From: Cryomorpha sp963741985
GTDB lineage: Bacteria > Bacteroidota > Bacteroidia > Flavobacteriales_D > Cryomorphaceae
Direction: 5' to 3'
DNA: 64,000 nucleotides
Assembly: GCA_963741985.1 (NCBI GenBank)
Contig: CAVUKD010000002.1
Location: 1-64,000 of the forward strand
The position numbers and the translations under genes were made by a program. The notes beneath the pieces are model-generated. The model worked only from the letters and a program-made list of their open reading frames with translations. It was not told the origin of the DNA and did not search any database. This document shows positions 63,649 through 64,000 of the stretch, one piece after another (positions within the stretch are counted from its first letter, which is position 1; the number at the start of each line of letters is the position of its first letter).

Positions 63649-64000
63649 ATGATCCATCTAAAATGCCTTATTAGGCTACTAATTTTACTGGTCTTTCCAA
63701 TTTCCATTATACAAGCACAAGAGGCTATAATTCTGGATGATACGTTTGCCGGGCTTTTTGATTCGGCATCGGCCTGCCTCCATAGTTCAAATAGTAATTG
63801 CGAGGTAGAATTCGATAGATGCACGGATTATTTAAATTCTTTAAGCAATGACACCGTTGCGGGCTCCTATTTTTTAATGCTGGGAATTAAACGCATGCGT
63901 GCAGGCAGATGGGACAGTATTTCTCATAACATGTTTGTGGCAGCAGATCAACGCTATCGTGCATCAGGAGAACCCTGTGAAATAGTAAAAAGTCAGTTTG
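63649..64000 (+). CDS. Secreted protein of unknown function (3' partial)
   Basis: ATG at 63649 opens a frame that is still open at the window end (117 codons). It starts with a signal peptide (LIRLLILLVFPISIIQAQ), then a helical, cysteine-containing region (FDSASACLHSSNSNCEVEF, DYLNSLSNDTVAGSYFLML, GIKRMRAGRWDSISHNMFVA). The alternating helical pattern would fit TPR-like repeats of a periplasmic sensor or regulator, but too little is present to say. It is divergent from cytolysin copy 2. Confidence 0.7.
   Translation, partial: MIHLKCLIRLLILLVFPISIIQAQEAIILDDTFAGLFDSASACLHSSNSNCEVEFDRCTDYLNSLSNDTVAGSYFLMLGIKRMRAGRWDSISHNMFVAADQRYRASGEPCEIVKSQF

Overview
The window reads as a chromosomal segment of a Bacteroidota bacterium, most likely a flavobacterium-like free-living species. 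The evidence is a carboxypeptidase-regulatory-domain TonB receptor, several secreted proteins with type IX secretion (T9SS) C-terminal sorting domains, a clade II type nitrous oxide reductase, and promoters carrying the Bacteroidota -7 element TAnnTTTG. No prophage, plasmid or CRISPR array was seen.

Layout. 1-9 kb: the 3' end of a fused 2-oxoacid dehydrogenase E1 gene, a TonB receptor with a secreted T9SS esterase, murQ, a conserved hypothetical and a YihY-type membrane protein. 9-14 kb: a GT3-type glycogen synthase, tRNA-Arg(TCT) followed by a 176-bp tandem repeat that duplicates the tRNA 3' end, and an MlaEFD lipid transporter. 14-21 kb: exonuclease III, ackA, pta, a stand-alone E1 alpha subunit and tsaC/sua5. 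21-29 kb: a compact minus-strand block with a CotH-kinase/T9SS protein, a lipoprotein, a repeat protein, a VTC-type polyphosphate polymerase domain protein, DUF4956 and DUF2490 proteins, preceded by a second lamin-tail T9SS protein. 29-35 kb: tRNA-Pro, a decayed SRPBCC gene, a universal stress protein, a REC-CNB-Crp fusion regulator, a triple-PAS histidine kinase and hemN. 35-45 kb: a nos cluster (cytochrome c, nosZ, membrane protein, nosL, nosD, nosF, nosY), another cytochrome c broken by an A10 tract, a polytopic membrane protein and a thioredoxin-like protein. 45-56 kb: an Nramp-USP transporter with its DtxR-family regulator, then a TetR-controlled TolC/HlyD/ABC-2 efflux operon, then a hemerythrin protein. 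56-64 kb: a Spy-like periplasmic protein, a T9SS relic, a frameshifted beta-helix T9SS gene, two tandem thiol-activated-cytolysin-like lipoprotein genes (both frameshifted), and the start of a secreted protein that runs off the end.

How it works together. The most notable signal is regulatory. Five dyads of form TGAC-N4-(A/G)TCA lie upstream of the E1-alpha gene, the usp gene, hemN, the nos cytochrome c/nosZ genes and the thioredoxin-like gene. Every one is centred exactly 29.5 bp upstream of a TAnnTTTG-like -7 element; a sixth, weaker one lies before mlaE with a 30.5-bp offset. The REC-CNB-Crp fusion protein in the middle of this region has the E-T-x-x-R recognition-helix pattern of Crp/Fnr proteins and sits beside a PAS kinase, so it is the obvious candidate regulator of a micro-oxic/anaerobic set of genes (N2O respiration, oxygen-independent heme synthesis, acetate fermentation). 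The other unusual items are the cytolysin-like genes, in which the membrane-binding domain 4 of cholesterol-dependent cytolysins appears replaced by a hemopexin-like four-repeat domain, and the CotH-VTC-DUF4956 block.

Several genes near the right end carry single-base insertions. Those could be real decay, slippage or assembly errors; the sequence alone does not decide.
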